Below are positions 1 through 7,948 of a stretch of DNA of 38,859 nucleotides, one piece after another (the stretch's first letter is position 1; each line of letters begins with the position of its first letter). The notes below the pieces were generated by a model. It was not told the DNA's origin. It saw only the letters and a list, made by a program, of their open reading frames with translations, and did not search any database. Source of the stretch: an uncultured Treponema sp. Lineage in GTDB: Bacteria > Spirochaetota > Spirochaetia > Treponematales > Treponemataceae. A program made the position numbers and the translations under genes. The stretch lies in the NCBI GenBank assembly GCA_937885175.1, contig CAKZZO010000087.1:1-38859 (forward strand), in the 5' to 3' direction.

Positions 1-2
1 AA

Positions 3-332
3 ATCCCCTGCTTTTTGACCGACCTTGCCGAATACCAGGGCACTGTAAAGGACGGAAAAGAGATAAAGCCTCTTGAAATCGACCTGCTGGGGATGGATGG
101 AAAAACGTATGTTCTGGCAGGCGAATGTAAGTTCAGGTCAGAAAAATTCGGCAAAGAAGAGCTTGATAGCTTCTTGGATAAACTGAATTATTTTCCAGCC
201 GCAAGTCTAAAGTTAATGCTCTTCTCTCTTTCGGGTTTTACGGATTATGTCGTTGAAAATTCCAAAAATCTGACACTTGTTACATTAGAGGAAATGTACT
301 GGCGGAAAGACAAAACTGATAACCGGCTATGA
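3..332 (+). CDS. DUF234-type AAA ATPase, C-terminal fragment (5' end outside window)
   Basis: The frame is open from the window edge, so the true start lies upstream and only about 110 C-terminal residues are visible. The pattern E-I-D-L-L-G then G-E-C-K-F-R fits the degenerate PD-(D/E)XK nuclease-like C-terminal domain (DUF234) that follows the P-loop domain in prokaryotic ATP-binding proteins of this class; in that family the ATPase half would be upstream. The last few residues (after about LEEMY) are read from DNA that in another frame encodes a transposase piece, so the native C-terminus was probably replaced by an insertion or deletion. Biological role unknown. The family call rests on the motif and general look of the tail. 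Confidence 0.55.
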   Translation: MPCFLTDLAEYQGTVKDGKEIKPLEIDLLGMDGKTYVLAGECKFRSEKFGKEELDSFLDKLNYFPAASLKLMLFSLSGFTDYVVENSKNLTLVTLEEMYWRKDKTDNRL

Positions 333-444
333 TGTGGCAAGTGCGAGCGTCCATGACTCTCAGATTTTTGCGGAACTGATGGATGAGCATGACAGGCTTG
401 TATATGCTGATTGCGGATATTCAGGAAAAGTCCCTGTTTTTTGA
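304..444 (+). pseudogene. IS5-like DDE transposase remnant
   Basis: A frame different from the upstream ATPase encodes a run ending in ASVHDSQIFAELMDEHDRL and then YADCGYSGK before a stop. This is the conserved part of IS5/IS1182-type DDE transposases around the second catalytic Asp (typically [A/S]xVHDSQ ... DxxYxG). Both ends of the element are missing and no terminal repeats were recognised, so it is a dead fragment of about 45 codons. It overlaps the ATPase stop codon and probably marks the joint of a past IS-mediated rearrangement. Confidence 0.7.
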
Positions 445-611
445 AACTGACACGGCATTTGCACCCTGCAATATCTATTTTTAGAGATGCCCTTTATAAT
501 TTCCTCCATGCACACGGCACGAAGTGTCGCATACGCGGGAGGCATAGTAAAAGAGCCAGAAATAAAATCATTTCTTTATCTTTTTTGAAACTTATGCTAG
601 AGTTATTTCAA
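445..611. other. Intergenic stretch, no gene supported
   Basis: Between the transposase remnant and the membrane-protein start I see no supported gene. The plus frame is open upstream from 411, but that extension is basic and low in hydrophobic residues, unlike the membrane protein that follows. A 61-codon minus-strand frame (360-545) has no start context and overlaps the transposase remnant. Confidence 0.4.
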
Positions 612-1226
612 ATGGAAAACATGACAGAAAATCAGCGTGCAACTAACCTTTCTCAATTCCCCTATCCCTTAAAATGGCAGATTCCCCTTGGCCTTGTTTT
701 TGCGGCATTGAATCTGGGGGTAAAGTATCTTCAGAACTTTAATCCCATCCCCCTTTACATGGATACGATTTTTACGATAACGGCAAGCTTTTTCGGTCTT
801 TTCAGCGGCCTCATCTGCGCCATTCTTTACCACATAAGCTGTACCCTGATTTTTCATTTTGATGCCAGCACCCTTGTCTGGGTAATCTGCAGCCTGACCA
901 TTGTGATTATAATCAGAATCTATATCAAAATCCAAAAGAAGATTGAAGTTCCAGACCTTTTCCTTCTTGTGTTTTTGATTTCCCTTATTGTCAGCCTTGA
1001 AGGTGCCACAATTTTTACGCTGCTCAATGTTTTTACCGGTTACAACGAAGATTCTCAGGTGAAATTCATGTATGCCCTTTTAAGCAGCAACAGCGTCTCG
1101 GCATTCATTTCTGCCCTGCTGCCACGAGTGCCGGTGAATATACTGGACAAGGCAATCAGCGTAAGCATCGGGTGGTTGAGTTTTGTGGGGATTAGCAGGC
1201 TTGTGGAAACTTCGAAAAAAATGTGA
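612..1226 (+). CDS. Small integral membrane protein (ECF S-component-like), unknown substrate
   Basis: About 204 residues with five or six hydrophobic segments: near residues 24-42, 50-75, 80-100, 110-130 and a C-terminal pair. Motifs such as PLYMDTIFTI near the N-terminus and VPVNILDKAISV near the C-terminus resemble membrane S-component or sensor-type proteins (ECF transporter substrate-binding subunits and related 6-TM sensor modules). I infer a membrane role only. The open frame extends upstream to 411, but the extension looks like translated intergenic DNA; ATG at 612 (or 594) precedes the first hydrophobic segment sensibly. No strong ribosome-binding site is visible for either start. 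It has no obvious energising partner here; the closest functional neighbour class is the sensor kinase 2 kb downstream, on the other strand. Confidence 0.5.
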   Translation: MENMTENQRATNLSQFPYPLKWQIPLGLVFAALNLGVKYLQNFNPIPLYMDTIFTITASFFGLFSGLICAILYHISCTLIFHFDASTLVWVICSLTIVIIIRIYIKIQKKIEVPDLFLLVFLISLIVSLEGATIFTLLNVFTGYNEDSQVKFMYALLSSNSVSAFISALLPRVPVNILDKAISVSIGWLSFVGISRLVETSKKM

Positions 1227-1238
1227 TACTATTAATAT
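1204..1238 (+). promoter_or_regulatory. Extended -10 promoter, predicted leaderless, for the restriction gene
   Basis: TG-A-TACTAT is an extended -10 (hexamer 1227-1232), with a weak -35 (TGGAAA, 1204-1209) 17 nt upstream. The -10 ends six bases before the ATG at 1239, which would place transcription start at or next to the start codon. No Shine-Dalgarno sequence lies upstream of that ATG, consistent with a leaderless message. Inferred from sequence only. Confidence 0.45.
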
Positions 1239-1892
1239 ATGAAAATCAAATTAACGCTTGAGAAGCTTCAAGAGGAAGCAAAGATCTTTTCTGAATTGGA
1301 ATCAGATCATGATGAAGTTTCTATCTATGGTTCAACCGATGGAAAAGCTGTCGGTACATATTTAGAACATAAATTTAAGGACTTTTTAAGTCAGAAATAT
1401 GATTTTGACGGGGGAAACTCTGCAAGCGGTATAGATTTGCCAGAACTTGAGGTTGATATAAAAACAACAAGCATAATTCAACCACAGTCATCTTGTCCTT
1501 TTAAGTCAGCAAGGCAAAAAATATTTGGTCTCGGCTATAATCTTCTCGTTTTCGTTTACAAAAAAGAAGACAATCAGCAAACAAAAACAAGTCGGCTTTA
1601 TATTCTTCACACTATTTTTGTCTCAAAAAATCGAACGGCAGACTATCAGCTTACAACAAGCCTGAATAAAATTTTGGAAAACAATGCAAATAAAGATGAT
1701 ATCATTGCCTTGTTCCATGATAAAAATCTTCCAGTGGATGACATTTTAGCAGATTCACTTGCTGATGAAATCTTATCACATAAACCCGAAATCGGTTACC
1801 TCACTATTTCAAATGCTCTCCAGTGGAGATTGCAGTATTCAAGAATTATCGAAGAAGCTGGCAATGTAAGTGGTATTGCAAGGTTGATATAA
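1239..1892 (+). CDS. Type II restriction endonuclease (PD-(D/E)XK)
   Basis: This 217-aa protein is the probable restriction enzyme of a type II system. It carries a PD-(D/E)XK-like arrangement: Glu43 in LEHKF, then GIDLP with Asp66, then D73-I-K75. A conserved-looking stretch follows (QPQSSCPF, then RQKIFGLGYNLLVF), which is typical of a family of small restriction enzymes encoded beside a methyltransferase. The stop codon TAA shares a base with the ATG of the methyltransferase gene (TAATG), so the two are translationally coupled. Both are visibly AT-rich compared with the core genes to the right, suggesting horizontal acquisition. Recognition sequence unknown. A non-restriction nuclease is possible but less likely given the partner. 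Confidence 0.75.
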   Translation: MKIKLTLEKLQEEAKIFSELESDHDEVSIYGSTDGKAVGTYLEHKFKDFLSQKYDFDGGNSASGIDLPELEVDIKTTSIIQPQSSCPFKSARQKIFGLGYNLLVFVYKKEDNQQTKTSRLYILHTIFVSKNRTADYQLTTSLNKILENNANKDDIIALFHDKNLPVDDILADSLADEILSHKPEIGYLTISNALQWRLQYSRIIEEAGNVSGIARLI

Positions 1893-3358
1893 TGAAAAAG
1901 AGAGAACTTGGTGATTTTCAGACACCGTCCGTTTTAGCAAATTTACTGGTAAATGTCTTAAAAACAAAGAATCTTTCTCCAAATGTCATCGTAGAGCCGA
2001 CTTGTGGCGAAGGCTCTATACTTATCGCATCACACAATGCTTTTAATCCACAAGAATCTCTCGGTATTGAAATTCAAAAAACCTATACAGATAAATTAGC
2101 ACAAAATCTTACAAATAATATTTCTATCTTAAACAAAGATTTTTTTGTTTCATTGCCAAATATAAAGGAATTTATTTCGGAAAATGAGAATATCCTCTTT
2201 GTTGGAAATCCACCGTGGGTCACAAATTCGGAACTTTCTGCTCTTGGAAGTGATAATTTACCTGATAAAAACAATTTCGATAATATTCGTGGAATCGAGG
2301 CAATAACAGGAAAAAGTAATTTTGATATTTCTGAATATATTATCAAACTTTTGATTGATAATTTTTCTTATAAAAAGGCAGTTTTTGCTTTTTTGTGTAA
2401 GATAAGCGTTGCAAAAAAAATTATGAACCGTTTATGGAAAAACAATTATCAATATAAATCAGCTGAAATCTATCCTATTGATTCAAAAAAATATTTTTCT
2501 GCTGCAGTCGATGCCTGCCTGTTTTATTTAGATTGTTCAGAAAAAAAAGAAAATTCAGAATTAGTTGTCTTTGATTCAATAGAAAACCCTGTAAAAAAAT
2601 ATACAAGTGGCTTTTATAAGAATGTGTATTTCGAAGATTTATCAAAAAAGTCTGCACTTGAGATTTATGGAAAAAGTCAGTTTATTTGGCGGAACGGAGT
2701 AAAACACGATTGTTCAAAAGTAATGGAATTTACTGTAATAAATAATTGTCTTCAAAATGGCTACAATGAAAACGTAGACATTGAATCAGATTTGGTATTC
2801 CCATATATAAAAAGTTCAGATTTGGTAAAGAACAAGTTTGTTGACAGAAAAAGGATTTTAGTAACTCAAAAGTTTATAAACGAACCTACAGATTATATTC
2901 AGATAAAATATCCAAAAACATGGGCATATTTACTAGAACATACAGATGATTTTGAAAAACGCAAAAGCATTGTCTATAAAAACAAATGCAGGTATTCTAT
3001 TTTTTCTGTCGGAGATTATACTTTCAAGCCTTATAAAGTTGCAATTTCAGGTCTTTATAAATCCTTGGATTTTAGACTTATATCTCCTTATGAAGGAAAA
3101 ACAGTGTTGCTTGATGACACTTGTAATTTTATTTCTTTTGATTCAAAGGAAAAAGCTGAATTTATTTTAGAGTTACTACAAAGCAAAACTGCACTTCAGT
3201 ATTTTAACGCACGTATTTCTTGGGAAGCAAAACGTCCTGTAAAAACAGAAGTGCTGAACTCTATTGATTTTGAAAAACTTGCAAAAACAGAGCATAAAGA
3301 TAACTCGTATTATGATTTATTTGATACACCTATAGTACAAAATCTGTTGTTTGCTTAA
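1892..3358 (+). CDS. Type II DNA methyltransferase (probable N6-adenine)
   Basis: 488 aa from the ATG that overlaps the restriction gene stop; an upstream frame extension to 1823 lies inside that gene and is rejected. The N-terminal GDFQTP (residues 7-12) matches motif X, PTCGEG (36-41) is the AdoMet-binding motif I, and NPPW (106-109) is the catalytic motif IV of gamma-class amino-methyltransferases; NPP[YFW] is usual for N6-adenine enzymes. The remaining C-terminal part would hold target recognition. It should methylate the site cut by the upstream nuclease and protect the host. AT-rich codon use matches its partner and differs from the core genes, supporting acquisition as a unit. The gene meets the sensor kinase tail-to-tail. 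Confidence 0.85.
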   Translation: MKKRELGDFQTPSVLANLLVNVLKTKNLSPNVIVEPTCGEGSILIASHNAFNPQESLGIEIQKTYTDKLAQNLTNNISILNKDFFVSLPNIKEFISENENILFVGNPPWVTNSELSALGSDNLPDKNNFDNIRGIEAITGKSNFDISEYIIKLLIDNFSYKKAVFAFLCKISVAKKIMNRLWKNNYQYKSAEIYPIDSKKYFSAAVDACLFYLDCSEKKENSELVVFDSIENPVKKYTSGFYKNVYFEDLSKKSALEIYGKSQFIWRNGVKHDCSKVMEFTVINNCLQNGYNENVDIESDLVFPYIKSSDLVKNKFVDRKRILVTQKFINEPTDYIQIKYPKTWAYLLEHTDDFEKRKSIVYKNKCRYSIFSVGDYTFKPYKVAISGLYKSLDFRLISPYEGKTVLLDDTCNFISFDSKEKAEFILELLQSKTALQYFNARISWEAKRPVKTEVLNSIDFEKLAKTEHKDNSYYDLFDTPIVQNLLFA

Positions 3359-3380
3359 AAAACATGTTGCAAATGTTTTT
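3358..3380. terminator. Bidirectional terminator between convergent genes
   Basis: The arms AAAAACAT (3358-3365) and ATGTTTTT (3373-3380) form an 8-bp stem with a 7-nt loop and T-rich sides on both strands. It lies between the stop of the methyltransferase gene and the stop of the convergent sensor kinase gene. Confidence 0.6.
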
Positions 3381-3390
3381 ACTGGATTAT

Positions 3391-4224
3391 CTACTTCACC
3401 GGCAAAAAAAGCTTGACCTGCGTTCCGGTTTCTTCATCGCTTTTAATTTCAAGCTTTGCGCCCAAAAGCGCAGCACGGCTTTTCATTCCTTTTATGCCCA
3501 GGCGGGTACTTTGGGAAATTATGTCTTGGCTTTCTTCTTGAATCGGAGAAAATCCGCTTCCGTCATCGCTAATCATAAATAAAACTCTCTGGCTCTTTGC
3601 GTCTGTGCCGTCATTTTCTTTTCGGACGATTACGCTTACTTCGCTTGCCTTTGCATGTTTTATGGCGTTGTTAATGCTTTCCTGAATGATTCTGAAAATA
3701 TGCAGCTTCTGCTCCGTGGTGATTTTTGACAGGAGTTCCGTTTCCTCTGCGTAAAACTTGCACGCAATTCCGCTCCTTTCTGCTGTGTTCTCACAAAGTT
3801 CTGAAAGCAGCCGTGTGATGGAGGCGCTTTCTATTTCGCTTGGAGTAAGATTTCTGATGATGTTGCGGATATTTTTGAGATTTTCTTCTTCGATTTTCTG
3901 AATCTTCTGCAAAAGGCTTTTTTCATCTTCCGAAAGATTTTTTGATTCGCCCAGCTTGCGAGCGTAAAGCAAGGCTGTGCGGATGTCCTGAGTTACCGTG
4001 TCGTGCAAATCCCGGCTGATGCGGCTCCTCTCGTTTTCCTGCACCTGGGTGATTGTCTCGGTAACAAGACGTTCCTTCCTGTTCTGCTCCTCAAGGTTTC
4101 TGTTCTTTTCCCTGCTCTTGATGTATGAAAGAAGGAAAAGGATAAAGGCAAGGCATAAAATGGAGATGATGGAAAGAAGCTCTATAAACTGAAAGACTGC
4201 AAGGTTTGTTTCTGCGGGATTCAT
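3391..4224 (-). CDS. NarL-type sensor histidine kinase, membrane-anchored
   Basis: 277 aa. One hydrophobic segment at about residues 13-35 anchors the protein. A short coiled stretch follows (about 38-65), then a HisKA_3 dimerisation/phosphoacceptor helix with His74 in SRDLHDTVTQD. The C-terminal HATPase has an N box (ESINNAIKHA), a G box (DDGSGF) and GIKGMKSRAALLGA. There is almost no extracytoplasmic part, so the signal is probably sensed in the membrane or through a partner; the small membrane protein at 612 is a conceivable partner. The natural substrate would be a NarL/LuxR-type response regulator, and one lies at 8705-9334 on the same strand, separated by accessory genes. The pairing is inferred. 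Confidence 0.9.
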   Translation of the reverse strand: MNPAETNLAVFQFIELLSIISILCLAFILFLLSYIKSREKNRNLEEQNRKERLVTETITQVQENERSRISRDLHDTVTQDIRTALLYARKLGESKNLSEDEKSLLQKIQKIEEENLKNIRNIIRNLTPSEIESASITRLLSELCENTAERSGIACKFYAEETELLSKITTEQKLHIFRIIQESINNAIKHAKASEVSVIVRKENDGTDAKSQRVLFMISDDGSGFSPIQEESQDIISQSTRLGIKGMKSRAALLGAKLEIKSDEETGTQVKLFLPVK

Positions 4225-4261
4225 AGAGCCCCCTGCAGAATGTCAGATAAAATCAAGTTTT

Positions 4262-5551
4262 TCATCGGTCAAGGCTCTCTTCGTCTAAAAGAAAATCAAT
4301 GGGGTTTATGCGAAGAATTCCATTTTCATCCGTCCAGCTTTTACCGTAAGATTTTGACACAACGATTTTCTTGAATGAGTCGTTTACGGCAAGAAGAGGA
4401 CGGAGTTCATTTTTTTCTTTTTCTTTATCATCCATGCTTAGCGCAGACTGAATGTAATACTTTTTATTTCCTTTTGAGGCTATAAAATCTATCTCGCAGT
4501 TTTTTTGGCTTCTCTTTCCCTCTGCATTTTTTTCTACGATTGGAATAACGCCTACATCAACGGAAAAATCACGGATTAAAAGCTCGTTGTAAATGCAGTT
4601 TTCCAGAATGTGGGATTCTTCCTGCTGCCTCAGTCCCAGCCGAACATTTCTAAGCCCAATATCGGTACAGTAAAATTTTGAGGGATATTCAAAATATTTC
4701 TTTCCTTTAACATCATAGCGCTCTGCCTCAGAAAACAAAAAGCAGTCTTTAAGATATGAAAAATAAAGGCTTAGCGTTTCTGAATCTGCCTTTATATTTT
4801 TTACGCTTTGAATGGTTCTTGCGAGTTTGCTTGCATTTGTAAGGGAGCCGACAGACGAGCACAAGGCACTGGTCAGTTCCCTTAAAACAGAAGGCAGTTC
4901 TATTGTATATCGTTCTTCAATATCCTTAAAATATATTTCTTCAAACAAGTCGGAAAGATAATTAAATTTATCCTCATCTGAATCCAGCTGCAAAAGATAG
5001 GGCATGCCGCCGAACATCATGTATTCATTGCAGGCATCTGTTTTTTCAAGGGAAGAAGCAGGATAAAACTCACTGAAAGAAAGGGGATATACATGAATGA
5101 CATCACCCCTGCCGCGAAATTCTGTGGAAACATCTTTTGAAAGCATTTTTGAATTGCTGCCGGTAACATAACAGTCTATGTTTTTTAGATTCAAAAGGCC
5201 GTTGAGTACGCTGTAAAGTTTTACAGGGCTGTCTTTCTGCTTAAGCTCTTCTTTTGAAATTGCAAATTGAATCTCATCTATAAAAACATAGTATTTTTGC
5301 TTTTTATCTGCGGCAATTTTTCGGACATGCTCAGAGATTTTTTTAGGGTCACGAAAGTCTTCATATTCATCATCATCCAGCTTAAAGGAAATAATGTTTT
5401 TTTCTTCCACTCCGGAATCAAGGAGAAAGCTCCTGAAAAGCTCAAAAAGAAGCGTGCTTTTTCCGCATCTTCTGATGCCTGTGATGATTTTAATACGGCC
5501 ATTCCATTGTTTTTTTGCCAGTTTTGCAATATATCGGTCTCGTTTTATCAT
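4262..5551 (-). CDS. DUF4143-type AAA ATPase
   Basis: 429 aa, the usual length of this family. The N-terminal P-loop is GIRRCGKST (residues 25-33); Walker B is within YYVFIDEIQ (about 87-95). TGSNSKMLS then follows, with the arginine finger-like TEFRGRGDV and PLSFSEF that are typical of AAA_14 proteins. The C-terminal DUF4143 half contains CEIDFIASKGNKKYYIQSA, a PD-(D/E)XK-like core. Genes like this are abundant and mobile in anaerobes and their role is unsettled. The gene is bounded on both sides by the 12-nt repeat TGCAGAATGTCA (4234-4245 and 5676-5687), suggesting it arrived as a unit upstream of the kinase gene. Confidence 0.88.
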   Translation of the reverse strand: MIKRDRYIAKLAKKQWNGRIKIITGIRRCGKSTLLFELFRSFLLDSGVEEKNIISFKLDDDEYEDFRDPKKISEHVRKIAADKKQKYYVFIDEIQFAISKEELKQKDSPVKLYSVLNGLLNLKNIDCYVTGSNSKMLSKDVSTEFRGRGDVIHVYPLSFSEFYPASSLEKTDACNEYMMFGGMPYLLQLDSDEDKFNYLSDLFEEIYFKDIEERYTIELPSVLRELTSALCSSVGSLTNASKLARTIQSVKNIKADSETLSLYFSYLKDCFLFSEAERYDVKGKKYFEYPSKFYCTDIGLRNVRLGLRQQEESHILENCIYNELLIRDFSVDVGVIPIVEKNAEGKRSQKNCEIDFIASKGNKKYYIQSALSMDDKEKEKNELRPLLAVNDSFKKIVVSKSYGKSWTDENGILRINPIDFLLDEESLDR

Positions 5552-5652
5552 ATTTGCCTTTTGTTATACATTGTCGGAAGTTAGTTGTTTTTACGAGTAA
5601 GTTCCGAAAAGTATTTTAGCTGATGGAATGGATTGCTGTCAAGTTTAAAAAA

Positions 5653-5670
5653 CAGTGAGTTAACTCACGG
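5653..5670 (-). terminator. Palindromic repeat copy A, terminator of the toxin-antitoxin unit
   Basis: GTGAGTTAACTCAC (5655-5668) is a perfect palindrome. Read on the minus strand it folds as GTGAG-TTAA-CTCAC and is followed by TG and six T residues. This is a compact intrinsic terminator 33 nt after the vapC stop. The same palindrome recurs at 6496-6509 and, with one change, at 9393-9406. Confidence 0.6.
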
Positions 5671-5702
5671 AAATTTGCAGAATGTCAATAAATCACGCAA
5701 GG

Positions 5703-6104
5703 TCACTTTCTCCAGTCTTCCAAAGACAGCCCTTTTACTCTTGAAAACTCATCTGTATTGTGTGTTACAAGAACCGCTTTGTTTGCAAGGGCAGTTGCCG
5801 CAATGAGCATGTCGTTCGGACCAATCAGTTTTCCGTCTTTAGTAAGCTGCTCCCGGATTTTTCCGTAGGCACTGGCTTCTTTTTCTGAGAATGGAATTAT
5901 TCGGTATGGTGCTATAAATTCCGAAACTATCTTAAGATTCTTTTCATAATCTTTGGAATGACGGGCACCAAATTCTAATTCAGCAAGAACAATTGAAGGA
6001 ATACAGATTTGAGACGGCTCCAATTTTTCAAAATATGGCAATAGTAATGACGCTGTTTTTCTTGCGGTGGCATCGATTATGACATTTGAATCCAAATAAT
6101 ACAT
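5703..6104 (-). CDS. vapC: VapC-like PIN-domain toxin (ribonuclease)
   Basis: 133 aa, standard PIN-domain size. Acidic residues expected at the metal site are present: Asp5 in YLDSNVIID, Glu42 in LAELEFG, Asp98 in GPNDMLIAATA, and a C-terminal THNTDEF with Asp118. Family members are Mg-dependent endoribonucleases, often cutting tRNA, neutralised by a small antitoxin. Its ATG overlaps the stop of the upstream antitoxin gene by one base (TGATG), the classical coupled arrangement. Confidence 0.9.
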   Translation of the reverse strand: MYYLDSNVIIDATARKTASLLLPYFEKLEPSQICIPSIVLAELEFGARHSKDYEKNLKIVSEFIAPYRIIPFSEKEASAYGKIREQLTKDGKLIGPNDMLIAATALANKAVLVTHNTDEFSRVKGLSLEDWRK

Positions 6105-6355
6105 CAGAAAAACTCCTTTTTGCCTTCCAGTTCCCAGGAAAGTTCTTCAGGCTCAACAAAAGAGTTGTCATCACAAGAACCAAACAGGTCAAAATATCCT
6201 TCTGGATATGAGTCTCTGTGGTCTTTTGCTTCTGATTTTTTTTCCGCATTACTGTGGATTCCCTTTTTTACGGCATCAATCAGTGCAGAAAGCAAATTTA
6301 TCTGCTCTTCATAAGTCATTGTAGGAATTGCATTTGCAATAGCATCATAAGACAT
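6104..6355 (-). CDS. Antitoxin partner of VapC
   Basis: 83 aa, beginning after a good GGAGG ribosome-binding site 8 nt from the ATG. The N-terminal half is helical (TYEEQINLLSALIDAVKKG); the C-terminal tail is acidic and aromatic, with DSYPEGYFDLFG and EELSWELE. That is the layout of small antitoxins whose tail wraps the PIN toxin. No clear DNA-binding fold can be assigned by eye. It is the first gene of the vapBC-like operon and would be the labile member. The antitoxin role is inferred from size, order and overlap. Confidence 0.75.
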   Translation of the reverse strand: MSYDAIANAIPTMTYEEQINLLSALIDAVKKGIHSNAEKKSEAKDHRDSYPEGYFDLFGSCDDNSFVEPEELSWELEGKKEFF

Positions 6356-6462
6356 AAGCCTTTACCTCCATTTAAAATTGTGCTTGCGCAAGGTAGCTTT
6401 TATTTCTACATCAGAGTATAGCATGTTTTGGAGGATTTTGCATCAGATTGCTGCCTGTAACA

Positions 6463-6511
6463 TTGCAGACAATCAAAAAAAGTCACTGAAAAGCAGTGAG
6501 TTAACTCACGG
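6463..6511. repeat. Palindromic repeat copy B
   Basis: It contains the same GTGAGTTAACTCAC palindrome (6496-6509) as copy A, preceded by AAAGTCACTGAAAAGCAGTG, which adds a second hairpin CACTG/CAGTG. Read on the minus strand that second hairpin is followed by a T-rich run. The whole stretch from ACAATCAA onwards is also found nearly unchanged at 9366-9408. It lies between the divergent antitoxin and zinc-ribbon genes. Confidence 0.65.
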
Positions 6512-6607
6512 AATTTTACAGAGCGGGCAAACTACCGCGAAAGAAAGAAGTGGCTTAGAATAAAATAAAATTAAGTCGGCGGACGGTAAACGCGGAGGAA
6601 AATAGAT

Positions 6608-7189
6608 ATGGGAACTGCAAAATGTAGTATTTGTGGACGAATGTATTCTCAAAGTGGACTTTTGGGCGACAGCGATAAAGGTATTCGATTTATGGCCAGC
6701 ATGGTGAAAAAGCCTATTTGCCCGGATTGTAAGCGTGCAGGAGCTTTTGGCGGCGGCGGAAACGGAGCTCTTTCTCAAGAAAGTGCGGCAAATGCGCGGC
6801 TCGCAGAGGCACAAGCAAAAGCTATCGAAAAACAGGCTGATGCAGCAGCAAAGGCACAGGAAATGGCGGCAGATGCAGCGTTTGCCTCTACAATGGCAAA
6901 ATTAACATTCAGCGGTGAACCTGAAGAAATCGTTCAGGATTTTGAAACGGTCTATCAATATTGGCTCAAAAAAGATTTGAAAAAAGACCAGAAAAAAGTC
7001 GTTGCTGACAAACTTGAGCTTGGGCTTATGGCTTTGAAAAAAGCAGACAGCATGAAAGGCGACTTCTACGAGAAAAAAGTTAAAGAAGAAAAGAAAAAGC
7101 GAAAGATAATGAAAATTGTAAAAATCGTTGGATGGACAGTTGGTATAATCGCCCTCTTGTTACTCATGATAGGACTTGCAAATCAGTAA
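6608..7189 (+). CDS. Zinc-ribbon, alanine-rich, tail-anchored membrane protein
   Basis: 193 aa after a clear GGAGG site. The N-terminus has two CxxC pairs (CSIC near residue 6 and CPDC near residue 38), a likely zinc ribbon. Residues about 55-95 are Ala/Glu/Gln-rich and probably helical. A lysine-rich region runs to about residue 168, and a single hydrophobic segment (about 169-190) ends the protein. The topology suggests a cytoplasmic protein anchored by its C-terminus. I do not recognise the family and assign no function. Confidence 0.65.
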   Translation: MGTAKCSICGRMYSQSGLLGDSDKGIRFMASMVKKPICPDCKRAGAFGGGGNGALSQESAANARLAEAQAKAIEKQADAAAKAQEMAADAAFASTMAKLTFSGEPEEIVQDFETVYQYWLKKDLKKDQKKVVADKLELGLMALKKADSMKGDFYEKKVKEEKKKRKIMKIVKIVGWTVGIIALLLLMIGLANQ

Positions 7190-7206
7190 TTAATTTTTCA
7201 TCAGCA

Positions 7207-7237
7207 CATCGGGATTTATCTCGGTGGGCTGTTTTTT
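7207..7237 (+). terminator. Possible intrinsic terminator
   Basis: CATCGGGA (7207-7214) pairs with TCTCGGTG (7219-7226), two of the eight pairs being G-U, with a 4-nt loop. After five more bases comes a run of six T. It lies in the 60-nt gap after the zinc-ribbon gene. Confidence 0.35.
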
Positions 7238-7249
7238 ACGGAAAACTCT

Positions 7250-7948
7250 ATGACACTTTCACATTCATATTTCAATTCAGACACTTCAAATCGATTTTAC
7301 AAAGACATCTTCACCGATTTTATTGAAGAATTTCAAAAATTTCCTTTCGGCAGTATGCCAAAGCGTGATTTAGATTGCCTTATCTTTCATTTATTTGAAA
7401 AATACAAGCTTATTGAGGGCAATTCAAACAGACAGAAAGCATACAATCTGAATATCAGCGAAACAAAACTCAAATCATTCATTATTGACTCAAACGCAAA
7501 ATACGGAAAAAGCAATCAAGAAGAAAATCTTAAAATCATTCTTTCAAAACTGTCTGATGAAACAAAAGTTTCTGTAGACGGCGAGTATCTTGTTTTTGTT
7601 GAGGAAAATCCCGTAATCAAAGCAGATTTTGTTCAAGGTCTTAAGGACGAAGGATTTTACACAGATTCAAGTTTTAACAATGAACTGGTAAAAGTAAAAA
7701 TCGCAAGCTTCATCAGTTTTGCTCTTTCTAAAAATATGTTAGATAAGGAAAAACTTTTGAAAATTGTAAACAGTGGAAAAACTGAGGAAGATAAAATTTC
7801 TGATTTAAAGAATTCAAACAAAGATTTCAAAGAAATTTCAAAGGATATTTTTAACATCCTAAAATCACAGGAAAATTTTGGAATCAAAACTATTGTCGAT
7901 TTAATTTCGTATGGGAAAGATATTGCATTAGCAAAGATAAAAAACTAA
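7250..7948 (+). CDS. Hypothetical protein, unrecognised
   Basis: 232 aa, mostly predicted helical, charged, without a signal peptide or membrane segment. Residues about 30-85 (PFGSMPKRDLDCLIFHLFEK, then ISETKLKSFIIDSNAKYG) look like a compact helical N-terminal domain that could bind nucleic acid, but no motif is decisive. The middle and C-terminal parts are Lys/Ile/Asn-rich. The gene is AT-rich like the restriction-modification genes. It starts 60 nt after the zinc-ribbon gene on the same strand; a possible terminator lies between them. No recognisable ribosome-binding site precedes the ATG. Function not assigned. Confidence 0.6.
   Translation: MTLSHSYFNSDTSNRFYKDIFTDFIEEFQKFPFGSMPKRDLDCLIFHLFEKYKLIEGNSNRQKAYNLNISETKLKSFIIDSNAKYGKSNQEENLKIILSKLSDETKVSVDGEYLVFVEENPVIKADFVQGLKDEGFYTDSSFNNELVKVKIASFISFALSKNMLDKEKLLKIVNSGKTEEDKISDLKNSNKDFKEISKDIFNILKSQENFGIKTIVDLISYGKDIALAKIKN

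Noticed and set aside
360..545. 61-codon minus-strand frame before the membrane-protein gene
   Set aside because: It overlaps the transposase remnant, lacks a start signal and shows no domain. It could be part of a dispersed repeat, but I cannot support that here.
411..611. N-terminal extension of the membrane protein to 411
   Set aside because: The extension is basic, not membrane-like, and reads through transposase-remnant and intergenic DNA; the ATG at 612 fits the protein better.
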